64,000 nucleotides of DNA. Origin: Massilia antarctica. Its GTDB lineage: Bacteria; Pseudomonadota; Gammaproteobacteria; Burkholderiales; Burkholderiaceae_D. Below, in pieces: positions 42,947-57,900 of this stretch; within the stretch, counting starts at the first letter, position 1; the number at the start of each line of letters is the position of its first letter. The notes beneath the pieces were generated by a model. It was not told the origin of the DNA, searched no databases, and saw only the letters and a program-made list of their open reading frames with translations. The stretch spans positions 4,402,001 to 4,466,000 of the forward strand of contig NZ_CP065053.1 of NCBI RefSeq assembly GCF_015689335.1, read 5' to 3'. Made by a program: the position numbers and the translations under genes.

Positions 42947-45900
42947 ATGAAATCACCTATCCGCCATCTGTTAAAGAAACCATCGACCTTGACCGCGGCC
43001 GACCGCCTGGTCCAGGCGCAGCTGGAGCAGCCGATGGAGGCGGTGGGCCGCAGCGGCCGTCCGTGGGCGCGGGCGGTGGCCAGGGCGATGATCGTGCTGC
43101 AGATCTTGCAGACGGCATTGATCGCGGGACCGGCCTACGCGCAGGTTGCGGCCGCCGGCAACGCGCCGGCCGGGCAAAAGCCGCTGGTCGATGCCGCCGC
43201 CAACGGCGTGCCGATCGTGCTGATCGCGCCGCCAAGCGCGGCCGGCGTGTCGCACAACCGCTACGATCAGTTCAATGTGGATAGCAGGGGTTTGATCCTG
43301 AATAACAGCCGGGAGAGTGTCGGCACCCAGCTCGGCGGCATCGTCAACGGCAATATGCAGTTGGGCACTACCAGCGCCCGCATCATCCTGAACGAAGTCA
43401 CGTCCGGCAATCCCTCGCGCCTGAACGGCTATATCGAAGTGGCAGGGCAGCGCGCCGACCTGGTCATCGCCAACCCCAATGGCATCAGCTGCGACGGCTG
43501 CGGCTTTCTCAATACCGCCGGGCGCGCCACCCTGACCACCGGCACGCCGCAATACAATGGCGCCGGCCAGCTCGACAGCCTGAACGTGCAGCGCGGCGTG
43601 ATTACCATCGGCGCCCGGGGCTTAAATGCCAGCAATGTCGAGCAGCTCGACCTGCTGGCGCGTGGCATCGTGATCGAAGGCGAGATCTCCACCAGGAATT
43701 TACAGGCGGTCCTGGGCGCCAACAAGGTCTTGTACGGCACGCTCAAGGCCACCGCGCAAGATGGCAGCGGCAATGCGCCCAAGTTCGCCATCGATATCGC
43801 CGACCTGGGCGGCATGTATGCCAACCAGATCTATCTGGTCGCTACCGAAAAGGGCCTGGGCGTGAACAGCGCCGGCCGCATCGCTTCCCTGACGGAAAAC
43901 CTGACCCTGAGCGCGCAGGGCGACCTGACCCTGAAGGACAATTACAGCAAGAAAGACGTCGACCTGTCCAGCAGCGGCAAGGTCACCCTGACAGGGCAGA
44001 CCAACGCCGAGCGCAACGCGCGCATCGCCGCCACCGAACGGGTGGCCGTCAACAACGGCGCCGTGCTGCGCGCGGAGCAAAGCGTGCTGCTCACGACCGC
44101 CCAGATCGACAACAGCGGCAGCGTGATCCAGAAGTCCGCCAGCGAAACCCTGGTGCTGGCCGCCGAACGCATCAACAGCAGCGGCAGCATATATTCGGCC
44201 ACCGACCTCAGCTTGCAGGCGCGCACCATCGACGGCAAAGGCGGCGTGCTGCAGGCAGAGCGCGCCCTGAAGCTGTCCGCCGACAGAATTCTGGTCGACC
44301 AGCAGCAGTGGGCCGCCAACGAGGCGGTTACGGTCAAGGCCGGCGAGCTGCGCGCCGTCAACAGCGTCATGGCGGCCGGAACGGACCTGTCCCTGAACAC
44401 AAGCGGCGTCTTGAACATCCAGGGCAGCACCTTGACGGCCAAAAAGGCCGTCGACCTGCGCGGCCAGGGCGTGAACAGCGCCGCCGCGACCGTCTCGGCG
44501 GCCGCGCTGGCGCTCGACGCGGGCAAGGGCAAGCTGGACAACACCGGTGGCGTGCTCTACGCGGCTGGCAACATCGACCTGCGCGCCGCCGGCATCGACA
44601 ATACGCGCGGCAAGATCGTCGCGGCCGACAAGCTGGCGCTCGATGCCGGTGGTGGCGCGCTCGACAACACGGGCGGCACGGTGGCATCGAAGGATGCCGT
44701 GTTCGGCAACGTCGGCAGCATCCGCAACCGCGCAGGCACCCTGTCCACCACCAGCGACCTGGTGCTGGACGGTGCCCTCGACAACAATAAAGGCAAGCTC
44801 ATCACTGCCGGCGCGCTGACCTTCTCCGGCGCATCGCTGGACAATGCCGGCGGTGCCATCCAGGCCGGCAATGCCGTCAAGCTCACGGCCAGCGGCCTGA
44901 TCGACAGCGCCGATGGCATCATCCAGAGTACCTCGGCCGGCGTCGCCATCAAGGCCGGGCGCCTCGACAACAGCAAGGGCGCGATTGCGGGGGCCAGGGA
45001 CATTGCCATCGATGCCGGCAGGATGCTCGGGAGGAATGGCGACATCAGCGCCGGCGGCAAGCTGGCCGTCAGCGGCGCGGCGCTCGACCTGAGCGGCGCG
45101 AGCCTCGCCAGCAACGGCACCCTCGACCTTGCGGCCAGCGACATCGTGGCCAGCGCAGCCAGGCTGCACGCCGGCCAGGCCTTGACCGTCAAGGCCGGCA
45201 ATCTGTCCGCCGCTGGGGCCTCCATCGCCTCGGTTGGCAGTGTGAACGTGGCCGCCACCGGCGACGCCTGGCTGGACAAGGCCGCGATCGCCGCCAACGG
45301 CAACGTGGACCTCAACAGCCGCAACCTGCACGCCCAGCAACTGCGCGTGGAAAGCGGCGGCACGGTCGCGCTCAAGGCCGACGTGGTCGACCTGCAGGAT
45401 GCCAGCCTGTCCGGCGCGCGCGGCCTCGGCCTGACGGCCGGCACCTTGCTGATGAAGGGCGGCAGCGCCGTTTCAGGCGGCATGCTGACTATTACCGGCC
45501 AGAGCCAGCAGGGCGGCAAGCTGTCCGCCGCGCGCGACGTCGATATCCGCATGGAAAAGGGGCTCGACCTGACTGGCGGCGCCATCCTCGCCGGCGGCGA
45601 TATTGCGGTGCGTGCCGAAGGCATCGTCACCGACCAGGCGCTGCTTGGCGGCAAGCACATCGTGCTCGATGCCGGCCTGCAGAGCGTGAGCAATGTGCAG
45701 GGCACGATCGTGGCCGAGTCCGGCGGCGGAACGCGCGCACCGGCGCTGGTGGTGCGCGGCAATGGCATCGACAACAACCGTGGCGTCTTGTCGTCCGATT
45801 CGAATGCCGTGTTCGACGCAAAAAGCCAGGTGTTCGACAACAGCAACGGCAAGGTCGTCGTGGGTGGCGACATGGATTTGTCGGCAGCGATGCTGAAGAA

Positions 45901-48900
45901 CCGTTCCGGCAGCATCGCCACGGGCAGCAGCATCGTCATGCGCGGCAATGAAGTCGACAATACCGACGGCCAGCTGCGCTCCGGCAAGGACGTCATCATC
46001 GAAGCGAGCGGCCAGCGCCTCGGCAACGAGCGCGGCGTGATCGAAGCGCAGGGCACGATGACCCTGCTGGCAGCCGACTTGAACAATATCGGCGGCCGGC
46101 TCACGGCCAACCAGACCCTCAACCTGACCGCCGGTGCGCTCAACAACAGCGGCGGCACGGTGGCGGCCGGCAAGGACCTGACCCTGAGCGTGAGCGGCGT
46201 GGCCAACAGCGGCAACGGCAGCTTGAACGCGGGCGGGCCGCTCAGCATCAGCGCCGGGCGCTTCGACGCGGCCGGTGCGCACATCTCCTCGAATGAGCGG
46301 ATCGTCATTGCGGCCGGCCAGGGCATGTACCTGGACAAGAGCGACATCAAGGCCGGCGGCGCGGTCGACCTGTCCGCCGGCGTCGTGCAAGCCACGGGCG
46401 CGACCATCATCAGCAACGGCGCCATCGCCGTCAGCGGGCGCGACAGCGTCAACCTCGCCGCCAGCGACATCAACGCCAACGGCGCGGTGACCATCAAGGC
46501 CGCCAACGGCGCCAGCCTGCAAGGCGCGCAGATCGCGACCAATGCGCAACTGCACATTGACGCGGCCAGCATCGATGGCGGCGCCAGCCGCCTGTCGAGC
46601 GCGGGCGAGATGGCCCTGCATGCGGATGCGGGCGGCATTGTTCTCGCCGGCGCGCACCTGGCCAGCGGCGCCACCCTGCGCATCGACGGCAAAGGCATCG
46701 ATGCCGCCAACGCGACCCTGGCGGCCAAGGGCGATATCGCGCTCGATACGCGCGGCGCGGACTACAAGGCCGACGGCAGCCTGCATCGCAGCGAAAGCGG
46801 CGGCATCACGCTCAAGGCCAACAACATCGACCTCGGCGGCAGCGCCGGCCACATCGGCGACAGCGGCTTCATCGCGAACGGCAGCATTGCGCTCGACGCA
46901 AGCGGACAGATCAACGCGGCCAACAGCACCATCTCGTCCGGCAGCAATGTGGCGCTCAACGCCGGCCGGGGCATCAGCACGGCTGGCGGCGCGGTGTCGG
47001 CCATCGGCAGCGCGACCTTGTCGGGCACCGCCATCGACAATGCCGGCGGCGCGATCGCCGCCAATGGCGCGCTCAAGCTGGTCGCCCGCGACGGCGGCAT
47101 CGACAACGGCGGCGGCAGCATCATGTCGCGCGACCAACTGACATTGCAAACCCGCGCAGGCCTCGACCGCATCGCCGGCAAGCCGGCCGCGGCCGGCGGC
47201 GCAACCGACCTGAACAACAAGGGTGGAACCATCGTGGGCGTGGCCGGGGCCGTCATCAACAGCGGCACCATCGACAATAGCAGCGGCAAGATTGCCAGCG
47301 GCGATAGCTTGGTGCTCGACCTCGGCAACAGCGATTTCAAGGGCGCCAAGGGCAGCGTGCTCAGCGAGAAAGCGCTGACCCTGAGCGCGCGCCAGATCGA
47401 CCTGAGTGCCGGCCAGCTGCGCGCCGGCAAGGGCGTGAGCCTGTCCGCCGAGCAAATCGTGGCGCAAGGCGCGGCCATCAGCGCCGCCGCCGGCGACCTG
47501 CTGATCGACAGCAAGGGCGGTTCCATCGACACAAGCCACGCGGACATGCTGGCTTCCGGCCTGCTGAGCCTGAAATCGGGCGCAGCCAACCTGGCGCAAG
47601 CCAAACTCTCCAGCGGTGCCGGCACCAGTATTGCCAGCGCAGCGCTCGATGCACGCCAGGCCAGCATCCAGGCCGGCGGCGATATCGTTATCGCCAGCGG
47701 TGCGGCGATCAACGCCCAGGACGCGTCCATCGGCGCCGGCGGCAAGCTGGACCTGACTGCCAGTTCGCTCAAGGGCGGCCAGTATTCGGCATTCAAGGAC
47801 TTGACCGTGGTGACCACGGGCGCCATCGACCTGGGCAAGAGTTCCCTGCCGGGCGCGCAGGGCGGCGCCTTCCTCACGGATGCGGCGCTCAATGTCAAGG
47901 CGCAGGGCGCCATCCTCGATGACGGCCGCGCGATCGGCAAGAACATCACCTTCGACGTCGGCAACGGCCTGCTGAGCAATCGCGGCGGCACCATTCTCGC
48001 CACCGATGCCGCCGCCAGCGCGCCGGCCCTGAAGGTGACCGGCAATGGCATCGACAGCACGGGCGGCAGCATCGTCAGCAATGGCGACCTGATCATCAAC
48101 AGCGGCAGCGGTGCCCTGGACAACAGCAAGGGCACGATTGGCGCCCTGCGCACACTCGACGTGGTGGCCGGCAAGCTCGGCAATGCGGGCGGCACGGTAG
48201 TGGCCAACACGGCGCTCGCGTTGCAGGTGCAAGCCATCGACAACCAGGCCGGCAAGATCCAGGCCGGCACCAGCCTGAACGTCAAGGCAGGCGACATCGA
48301 CAACCGCGCCGGCACCCTGGCCGGCAGCACGGGCATCGACCTGACGGCCGGCAAGGTCGACAGCAGCAACAAGGCGTTGATCGGCAGTAATGGCGACGTC
48401 ACCTTGCATACCAAGGGCTTGGACAATAGCGGCAGCCAGGTCACGGCCGGCGGCAAGCTGGTCATCGATACCGGTGCAGCGGGCGCGATCACGAACGTCA
48501 AGGGCAGCCTGGCCAGCGATGGCGGCATGACCCTGGCCAGTGCCGGCGAGCTTGACAACAGCGGCGGCGCCATTGCGGCGGGCGCGGGCCTGGACGCGCA
48601 GATTCAGGGCGCGCTGGTCAACAAGGACGGCAATATCGTGGCCGCCAAGAACCTGGGACTGAAGGTCAAGGGCGCGCTCGCCAATCAGGGTGGAGCCATC
48701 CAGGCCGGCGGCGACATGCTGGTCGGTACTAACAAAGGCATAGCCAACGATACCGGCAAGCTGATCGCCAACGGCGCCCTCGGCATCGATGGCGCCTCAC
48801 TCACCAGCAAGAAAGGCTTGATCAGCGCGGGCAAGGACCTGACCCTCGACGTCAAGACCCTCGGCGGCGCGCTCGACAACCAGGGCGGCCAGATCCAGGC

Positions 48901-51900
48901 CAGCGGCAAGGCCAGCATCGCGGCCAAGGGCGTGGGCAACGTCGATGGCGTGATCATCGCCAGTGACGACCTGCTGCTCGACGCGGGCAAGGCACTGCTC
49001 GATAACCGCGGCGGCATCGTGCAAAGCGCCAAGGCATCGGTCGCGATCGACGCCGGCGACATCGCCAGCCAGGGCACGGCCAGCGCCATCGTGGCGGCGG
49101 GCAACCTGACGGTCGCCGGCAACAACATCGACAGCGGCAAAGGCTTGATCAGCGCGGGCAAGGACCTGTCGCTGATCGCACAGGGTACGCTCGGCAATGC
49201 GCAGGGCCGCATCACGGCCGGCGCGCAAGCGACCGTGCAGGGCCAGGGCATCGACAACAGCGGCGCGCTGCTCAGTGCCGGCAAGACCTTGACCGTGCAG
49301 GCCGGCAGCGGCACCGTGGTCAACAGCGGCGGCAGCATCCTGGCGGGCGAGACGCTCAAGCTGGGCGCGGGCGGCGTTCAAAACCTGGGCGGCAGCGTGG
49401 CCTCGAACGGCGACCTGACCCTGGTGGCGGACAGCGGCGGCACGGTCGACAACAGCGCCGGCACCATCCGCAGCGCGCAGGGCAATGTCAGCCTGACGGG
49501 CGGACAGTTGCGCAATGGCAGCATCGGTACTGGCGCCTCCGGCCCCGGCGGATCGATCGCGGGCGGGAAAGATGTGACGATCAGCGCCAATGGCGCGCTG
49601 CTCAACCGCGGCGGCGCCATCGAAGCGGCGAACAAGCTGACCATCCAGGCCGGCGCGGCGCTTGATAATACCAACGGCAAACTGACCGGCGCCAACGCGC
49701 TGGCCGTCAGCGCCAATGGCATCACCTCCGTCAACGGCTCCATGCTCAGCAATGGCGCACTGAGTGCCAACGCGGGCACGGGCGCTTTCGACAACAGCAA
49801 GGGCGTCATTTCCGGCGGCAGCACCACCACCTTGAACTCGGCGGGCCGCTTCGACAATACGGACGGCAAGATCACCACCGGCGCCAATCTGGTGGCCACG
49901 ACTGGCGCGTTCGACAATGTGCGCGGCCTGGTCAGCGCCCAAGGCGGCGCCAACCTGACCACCGCGGCCTTCGATGGCCGCAAGGGCGAGGTCATCGGCC
50001 AGCAAGCGCTGACGATCAATACCCAAGGTGCGCGTTTCGATGGTTCGGGCGGACGCTTCGCCAGCAATGGCGGCGTGACCCTGGCCACCGGCGACGCTGT
50101 GCTGACCGGCAGCACCATCGCCGCCGGCGACAGCTTCGCCCTCCAGTCGATTGGCGCGAACACCCGCCTGGACGCCAACGGCATCCAGATCGCCGTCACC
50201 AAGAACATCACCATGACGGGCGCGGACGTGGCCCTGAACGGCAGCAGCCTGCAAGCCGGCAATACCATTACCGTGGCGGGCAGCACGGTTGGCTTGAACA
50301 ATGCGACCCTGGCCGCGAACAGCGCCGTCAACATCAACGGCACCGACGTGCAGGCCGGCGCCATCAACATCAGCACCCAGGGCGATATTTCCCTGCAGGC
50401 GAGCAATTCCCTGGACTACCGCAACGGGCAGTTCGCTGCGGGCAATAACGCCGCCATCTACGGTGGCGGCCTAGTGGCCACATCCGGCGCCAAGCTGGCG
50501 GCCGGCAAGCGCTTGTCGTTCGGCATGGGGCAGCAGGCTGTCGACTTCAGCGCGCTCGACTTTACCTACCAGTTCGGCACCGACCTGCTGGTGCAAGCCC
50601 TGGGCATTCGCACCGGCGGCGTGGCGATCAGCGCCGACAACCTGTTCTTCGACGCCGGCACCGGCGTGCTCGACAACACTGGGGGCACCCTGTCCGCCAC
50701 CGGCGTGATCGAATTCAAGGCGCGCGGCATGATCAACAGTGGCGGCCTGATCGCGGCGGACCATCTGGTCTCGCTCGACTCGGGCATGGGCGCAATCATT
50801 AACGATGGCGGGACCATCGCCAGCGCCGCCGGCAAGATTGGCATCGCCGGCAGCGACTTGCTCAATAAAGACGGCGGCAACATCACCGCCGCCGAGTCGG
50901 TGAACGTCTCGACAATTGGCCTGACCGACAATGCCGGCGGCAATATCGTGTCCGATGGCGAAGTGAGCCTGTACAGCGGCACCCTGGGCAACGTCAAGGG
51001 CAATGTCGTCAGCAACAAGGACAAGGTGACCGTCAACGTCCGCACCTTCGACAATGATGGCGGCGTAGTCAGTGCCAAGACGGCGCTCGATGTCACCGCT
51101 ACCTTGGGTGTGAGCAACAAGGGCGGCACCATGCTCGCCGGCCTCGATGCAAGCATCGTCGCCAAGAATGGCGTGAACAATACCGGCGGCGTCATTGGCG
51201 CTGCGGGGAAGGTGGCGTTGACCAGCAGCACGGGTGTCGTGATCAACCAGGGCGGCTCGATCCAGAGCGATACATCGACGGTCGCGATCGATGCCGGCAA
51301 CGGTATCTGGAACCAGAACGGCGATATCTACGGCTTGACCGGCGTGCAGGCCAAGACCGACGCCAACCTGCTCAATATGCAGGGCGGGCGGATCGCCAGC
51401 CAGGGTGACGTCAAACTCAGCAGCCTCAAGGGCAAGCTGGACAACACGGACGGCATTGTCAGCTCGGGCAGTGCCCTGATCGTGGCGGCCAAGGACGTGA
51501 ACAATGCGGGCGGCGTGCTGTCGGGCTTAACGTCGGTCAAGGTCGATGCGGACAGCGTCGACAACAATGCCGGCGTGATCGAAGCGGGCACGGGCGGCAT
51601 TGCCATCACGGCCAAGACCTTGAGCAACGATAACAGCGGCAGCCAGCGCGGGATTGTCAGCAAAGGCGATATCACCATCGGCGGCGGCGCGGTCAAGCAG
51701 AACGGCGGCTACATCGGCGCTGACGGCAAGCTGACCATCGACGGCACCAGCATCGACAATACCGGCGGCTCGACCATGCTGGCCTTGAAAGAGTTGAGCC
51801 TGACCGGCACCACGGGCATCAATAACCAGGACGGCAATATCAAGTCCGCGCTCGATACGACGCTCAAGACCCCGGTATTGAATAACGTCGGCGGTACGGT

Positions 51901-54900
51901 GTTTGCGAACAATAACCTTGTGGTGGACGCCGCAGCGATCGACAACAGCAATACCAACAACGGCGCGTTCGACAAGGGTTTGCTGGCATCGAACACGGTG
52001 ACCGTGAATGCGGCCACGGTGGGCAACGTGAATGGCGCGATCGTGGCGCTGAAGAACCTCAAGGTGGCGGGTTCGGCCAGTATCAATAATACCGGCGGCC
52101 AGCTGAGCGGCGAAGCGGTCACGATTGACACGGCTGACTTCATCAATACCGGCGGGCGCACCGACGCGACCACCACGCTGACGGCGACCATGAAGAAATT
52201 TAGCGCCGACGGCGTGATGGCGTCCACCGGCACCCTGCGCCTGGCCATGAATGGCGATTACACCAACGGCGGTATCGTGGCGGCCGAGAACAATCTGGAG
52301 ATTGTTCTCAATAACGGCAAGTACACCAATAACGGCACGATCAGCGCGGCCAGGGACCTGAGCCTGTCGGCCACGGAGTTGAATAACTACGGCACGATCA
52401 GCGCGACCAATACGACGATCAATGTCGGCAGTTTTGTCAATTCTGATACGAACGGTAAGGGCGTAGTCAATTCGGTCGGCACGACGACCATCAATGCGGG
52501 CAATACGGTCAATACCGGGCGCATTTACGGCGGCGACGTCGTGATCGGCGGCGCGGTATCGAATGAGGCGGATGCCACCATTGGCGCGCGCGACACCTTG
52601 ACGATGAGCGGCTTGTTGATTAATAAGCCGGGCGCGAACGTGATCAGCCTGGGCAACATGAAGCTGGGCGACGTGGTCAATGCGGGCGCGCGGATCGAGT
52701 CGGGCGGTAATCTCGATGTCCGCAACTTGCGTAACATTAACTGCGTTGCCGGCAGCGGTGGTAATGGCGTAGGTGCGTCGGATTGCGGCACTTACGGGCT
52801 GCAGGGCGGCGTGTCGCTGACCGATGTGACGACGGTAACCCCTGTAAATCAGGTCATCCTGACCGATTCCCAGACTGGTCTGGTGCACAATCTGAATGAT
52901 CTGGTGATCGTCTATGCTGACGATACCTTCCACTATGTTGTGCCGGGTGAAGATCATAAGATCGAAGACTATATCCAGCGGACTTACACTACCAAGACGA
53001 CCGTGGCCAGTGTTATTGCCACGTCTAATTCGGGCACGGTTGCCGCTGCTGGCAATGTATCTGCACAATCGGCACAAAATATTGATAGCCGAATCGTCGC
53101 TGGTGGCAGTGTGCTCATTAATGGCGGCTCCGAAGTCGGTAATGGTATTGAGAAAACCGCCGGTGACAGCGTCAATATCTCAACCCAAGGTTCGCAACAA
53201 ATTACAACCACGGGAACTGAGTTCGAAACCCACGTCGATTCTTGCAAGCCATGGCAGAGTTGCAAACACAAACGCATCTATGGCGGCACGTCGAATTTCG
53301 AAGACGTTGGTCCAACCACCAGCATCGACGTGGCTGGCGTTCTCTACGACAGCGGTGGCGCGGCCTCTGCGCCGGTTGCTCCTGCCAATGCAACGATTGC
53401 CCCTGCCGAACCGGCGAAAGTGGTCGGTACCCTTGGCACTGGCGTAGCCGGCAATATCACCGCCGCCAATGGAAACACTGCGGCGGGCGATACGACGACT
53501 ACGAAGACGGGTAACGTCGTTACTTATCAGAACGGTAGCACCACGGTCGGCATCAACGTCGGCGCGATTAATACCAATACAGCTGTGCAGGGTGTTGGGG
53601 TGCAGGGCGTTATCGCAGGCGGAGCGCCGTCGGTCAGCACTTCCGTCGCCGCTGGCGGCACCAAAATCGGCGCGCAGGCAGCCGGTACCGCTGGCGGGAC
53701 GGGGCCGGTCTTGACCGACGCCCAGCAACAAGGCAGCGGGGGCGCCGCCGACGTTACGGTTGGTACGAGTGCCCAGCCCGTCGTCAAGGGCCAAGTGGCA
53801 GGCAATGCCTTGCCTGGCAGCGTCATCGCGGGCAATGCGCGCGCGGTGCAGCAGAGCGCCATCGGCGACCTGACGACCTCATTCGCCAAATTCGCCGCCG
53901 CACGTCCGGTGACGGTTGCGGAAAAGACGGTCGCCGGCGTTGTCGGCACCAATACCAAAGACATCGGCGTCCGCGCCACCGATCCGAAGGTGCCGAACGT
54001 CACCCTGACCAGCAACACGGACTGGAAAGCGCCGAGCGGCAATCTGTTCTCCCTGAAACCGGGAGAGGGCGCCGGCTATCTGGTCGAAACCGACCCGCTG
54101 TTCACCGACAAGAAAAAATGGACGGGCAGCGATTACTTCCTGGACCAGCTTGCTATTGACCCGCAGCGCACCCTGAAGCGCTACGGCGATGGTTTTGTCG
54201 AGCAGCGCGCGTTCGCCGACCAACTGATCAACATCACCGGCCGCAACAAGTTGTCCGGCTACGAGAACAACGAACAGGCGTTCAAGGCGCTGATGGATTC
54301 CGGCGTGGCCTACGCCAAGCAGTTCCAGCTCACGCCTGGCGTGGCGCTGTCCGAGCAGCAGATGGCCCAGCTGACCACCGACATCGTGTGGCTGCAGGAA
54401 GAAACCGTCACCATGCCGGACGGCAGCACCACCAAGGCCCTGGTGCCCCAAGTCTACCTGCGCCGTCCGCAACAGGGCGACCTGTCGACCGGCGGCGCCC
54501 TGATTGCCGGCGACAACGTCACCATCCGCAACCAGAACGGCAGCATCAGCAACAACGGCACTATCCTGGCCGGTTACGCCAATGCGAAGCCGACCGACAT
54601 GCACGGTACCGTCACGCTCGACGCCAAAAATGTCAGCAATGGCGGCACCATCGCCGGCAACGTGATCGACATCAGGGCGGCGAACGATATCGCCAATGTG
54701 GGCGGACGAATCGCCGGCCTGTCCAACAAGGGCGTCGACGGCAGCGCCACCGACGACAGCCGGGTCACGCTCAATGCCGGCCGCGACATTCTCGTGGCCA
54801 GCACGACGCGCACGCGCAGTGTTGACACGGTTGGCAACAACGGCACCAGTACATCGAGCCGCACCAATATCGACAGGGTCGCCACCATTGCCGGCGGCAA

Positions 54901-57900
54901 CGTGCTGATCGATGCCAAGGGCAATTTCACTGCGCGCGCGGCGCAGGTCGACGCAGCAGCCAATCTCAGTGTATTGGCCGGCAAGAACATCGATATCGCC
55001 GGCGTGGAAGAAAAGCACGCGCTGTTCGTGCCGCTGGGCGGCAACACGATGGGCCGGACCGGCTACACCAACGAGGCGAGCATATCGAACGCGGGCAGCA
55101 GTCTGACCGCAGGCAACAACCTTGCCGTCAAGGCCGGCGCCGACACTACCTTGAGCGGCAGCCGCATCGCCGCAGCGAATGACGCGAGCATTTCCGGTAC
55201 CAACGTCACCATCTCGGCGGTCAAGGACCGTACCCTGGTCGACGTGCAAACGGTGGGCCGCAAGCAGTACGACCGCGCCATGAACGATGACGAAAGCCTG
55301 AGTGGCGGCTCCGTCAGCGCCGGCAGCAGCGTGACGATCGTCGCGACCGGCATGGCGACCGGGCAGAAAGACAAGGACGGCAAGGCGATCGCCCAGGTGG
55401 GCACGGGCAACCTCGTCCTCAACGCGGGCAAAGTGACCGCCCTGAAGGGGACGGCCAGTCTGCTGGCCAACAACGACGTGTCGATCCAGACCATCACCAC
55501 CGGCCACGACAGCCTGAATGACAGCTACAGCAAGAGCGGCAACCTGGTCAAGAGCAAGACCACGACGACGTCGAGTACCTCGAACACGCAGCAGGCCGAG
55601 GGCAGCCGCATTGCCGGCAACAGCATCGCCATCGTCGCCGGCAACGGCAAGGACCTGGTGGGCAACGTCAATGTGATCGGCTCGTCGGTACTTGCCGACA
55701 CCAGGCTGGCCGTCACTGCCGGTGCGGACATCAATGTGCTGGCAGCAACCAGCACCGGCACCTACAGCCAGGCGACCACAGTTAAACAGTCCGGGCTGTC
55801 CGGCGCCAAGAACGGCGTGGGATTGAGTGCCGGATCGTCAACCGTGAAATCGCGCGAAGACGGCAGCTTCGCCACCCAGAGCGAGACGGGCAGCGTGCTC
55901 GGCAGCAGTGGCGGCAATGTGATCCTGAACGCCGGCAAGAACGCCACCATCGCCGGCAGCGACCTGATCGCCGGACGCCTGGATACCGACGCCACCCTGC
56001 TGAACGGGAACATCGATATCTCGGCGCAGAACATCGCCATCATTCCGGGGCAGGACCAGCGCCACGAAACGCAGTCGCTCGACACGACGTCGAAGAGCTT
56101 CACCGTGGCCGTGGTCGGCACGCCGGTCGATACCCTGCGCAACCTGAAGAAGATCAAGGAGGACAAGAGCAAGTTCGGCCGGGTCAACGGCACGCTCTCC
56201 GAACTGGCCGACAGCAGCCTGACCGCGCCGCAAGTGGCGGTCACGTTCGGCAAGAGCCAGACCAGCAGCAGCACGGTGCACGATGGCCAGACCCAGTCCG
56301 GCAGCAGCCTGAGCGCCAGCGGGGACATCCGCCTGACGGCGCGCGGCAATGGCGTGACGGGCGTGGACGGCAAGCCGGTCGATGGCGACATCACCGTGCG
56401 CGGTTCGAAAATCGACGGCGGCGGCGTGGTAAAGCTGAGCGCCGAACGCAACGTCACGGTGGAAGCATCGACGGACCGCAGCAGCGACAGCAGCGCGGCG
56501 ACGGCCAGCGCGTCGACCTTCAGCGCGGCGGGCCTGAGCCTGGGCGACATCACGCGCGCCATCAACGGCGGGCCGAACAGCGGCGGCGTGACCCTGTCGC
56601 CCTACAACCAGAAGCGCGGCAGCGACAGCGGCAGCGAAACAAGTACCCGGCAGACGGCTAGCCTGATCAACGGCAACAAGGTCGAACTGGTCAGCAACAG
56701 GGGCGACATCCTGGTGCAGGGCAGCGGCATCAAGGCCAAAGGCGACATCGCGCTGAGCGCAAGCGCGGGCAAGATCGACATCGTCAGCGGCCAGGACGGC
56801 ACCGTGCTCAAGGAAACCCACAACATCATGCAGTTGGGCGACCTGGGCGGCAACGGCACGGCCAACACGGTGGGCATCAAGCGCGGCAGCGACACGCTCG
56901 ATACGCGCAAGGACCAGCAGAACACGATCCGCAGCGGCCTGTCCGCCGGCGGCAACCTGGCCATTACCGCGAAAGACAATGTCGCGGTGCGCGGCAGCGA
57001 CCTGCACGCCGACGGCAACGTCGACATCAAGGGCAGGAATGTCGTGCTCGATCCTGGTGTGGACGAAGTGAGCACCAAAGCGGCCAGCAAGACCAGCCAG
57101 TTCGGCGTGACGGTGGCGCTGTCCGGCTATGCGGTGGACGCGGCCAATGCGGTCAAGCAGGCGGCCGTGGCGCACGAGCAGAAGGACGACGACAAGCTGG
57201 CCGGCATTTACGCGGTCAAGGCGGCGATCACGGTGGCCAACGGCACCGGGGTGGGCGGAGGGACACCGGCAGCCAACAACACGCAGGCGCCGGCGTCGAG
57301 CCAGGCGTCGATCAAGGCGACGGTGAGCATCGGCGGCAACAGCAGCGACAGCACGACCAACAACAGCGCCTTGCAGAACAAGGGCAGCACGGTCAGCGCC
57401 GGCCAGAACCTGACCGTCACCGCCACCGGCGACGGCGGCAAGGATGCGAACGGCAAGGCGTCGGACGGCAACATCACGGCGCGTGGCGCGGTACTGAGCG
57501 GCAAGGACGTGACTTTGGACGCCGCCCGCGATATCAGGCTCGCCAGCGCGCAGGACACGAGCGCCAACGACAGCTGGAACAGTAGCCACAACGCGTCGGT
57601 GGGCGTCGGTTTCGGCCTTGGCGGCACGCAAAACGGTTTTACCTTGGAACTGGCCGCTGGGCAGTCGCATGGCAATGCCAACGGCGACGCGACGACCAAC
57701 CAGAACACGAGCGTAACGGCCAGCAATGTCTTGACCATCAAGAGCGGCAAGGACACCGCCCTGGCCGGGGCGCAGGTCAAGGGCGACAAGGTGGTGGCCA
57801 ACATTGGCGGCGACCTGAATATCGCGAGCCTGCAGGACACTGATAACTACACGAGCCGGGAAAAGAGCAGCGGGGGAAGCGTCAGTATTTGCGTGCCGCC

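Noticed and set aside
44000..53000. CRISPR-like repetition in the middle of tpsA
   Set aside because: The repetition is at protein level (degenerate beta-helix repeats) inside one open frame. There are no identical DNA repeats with unique spacers.
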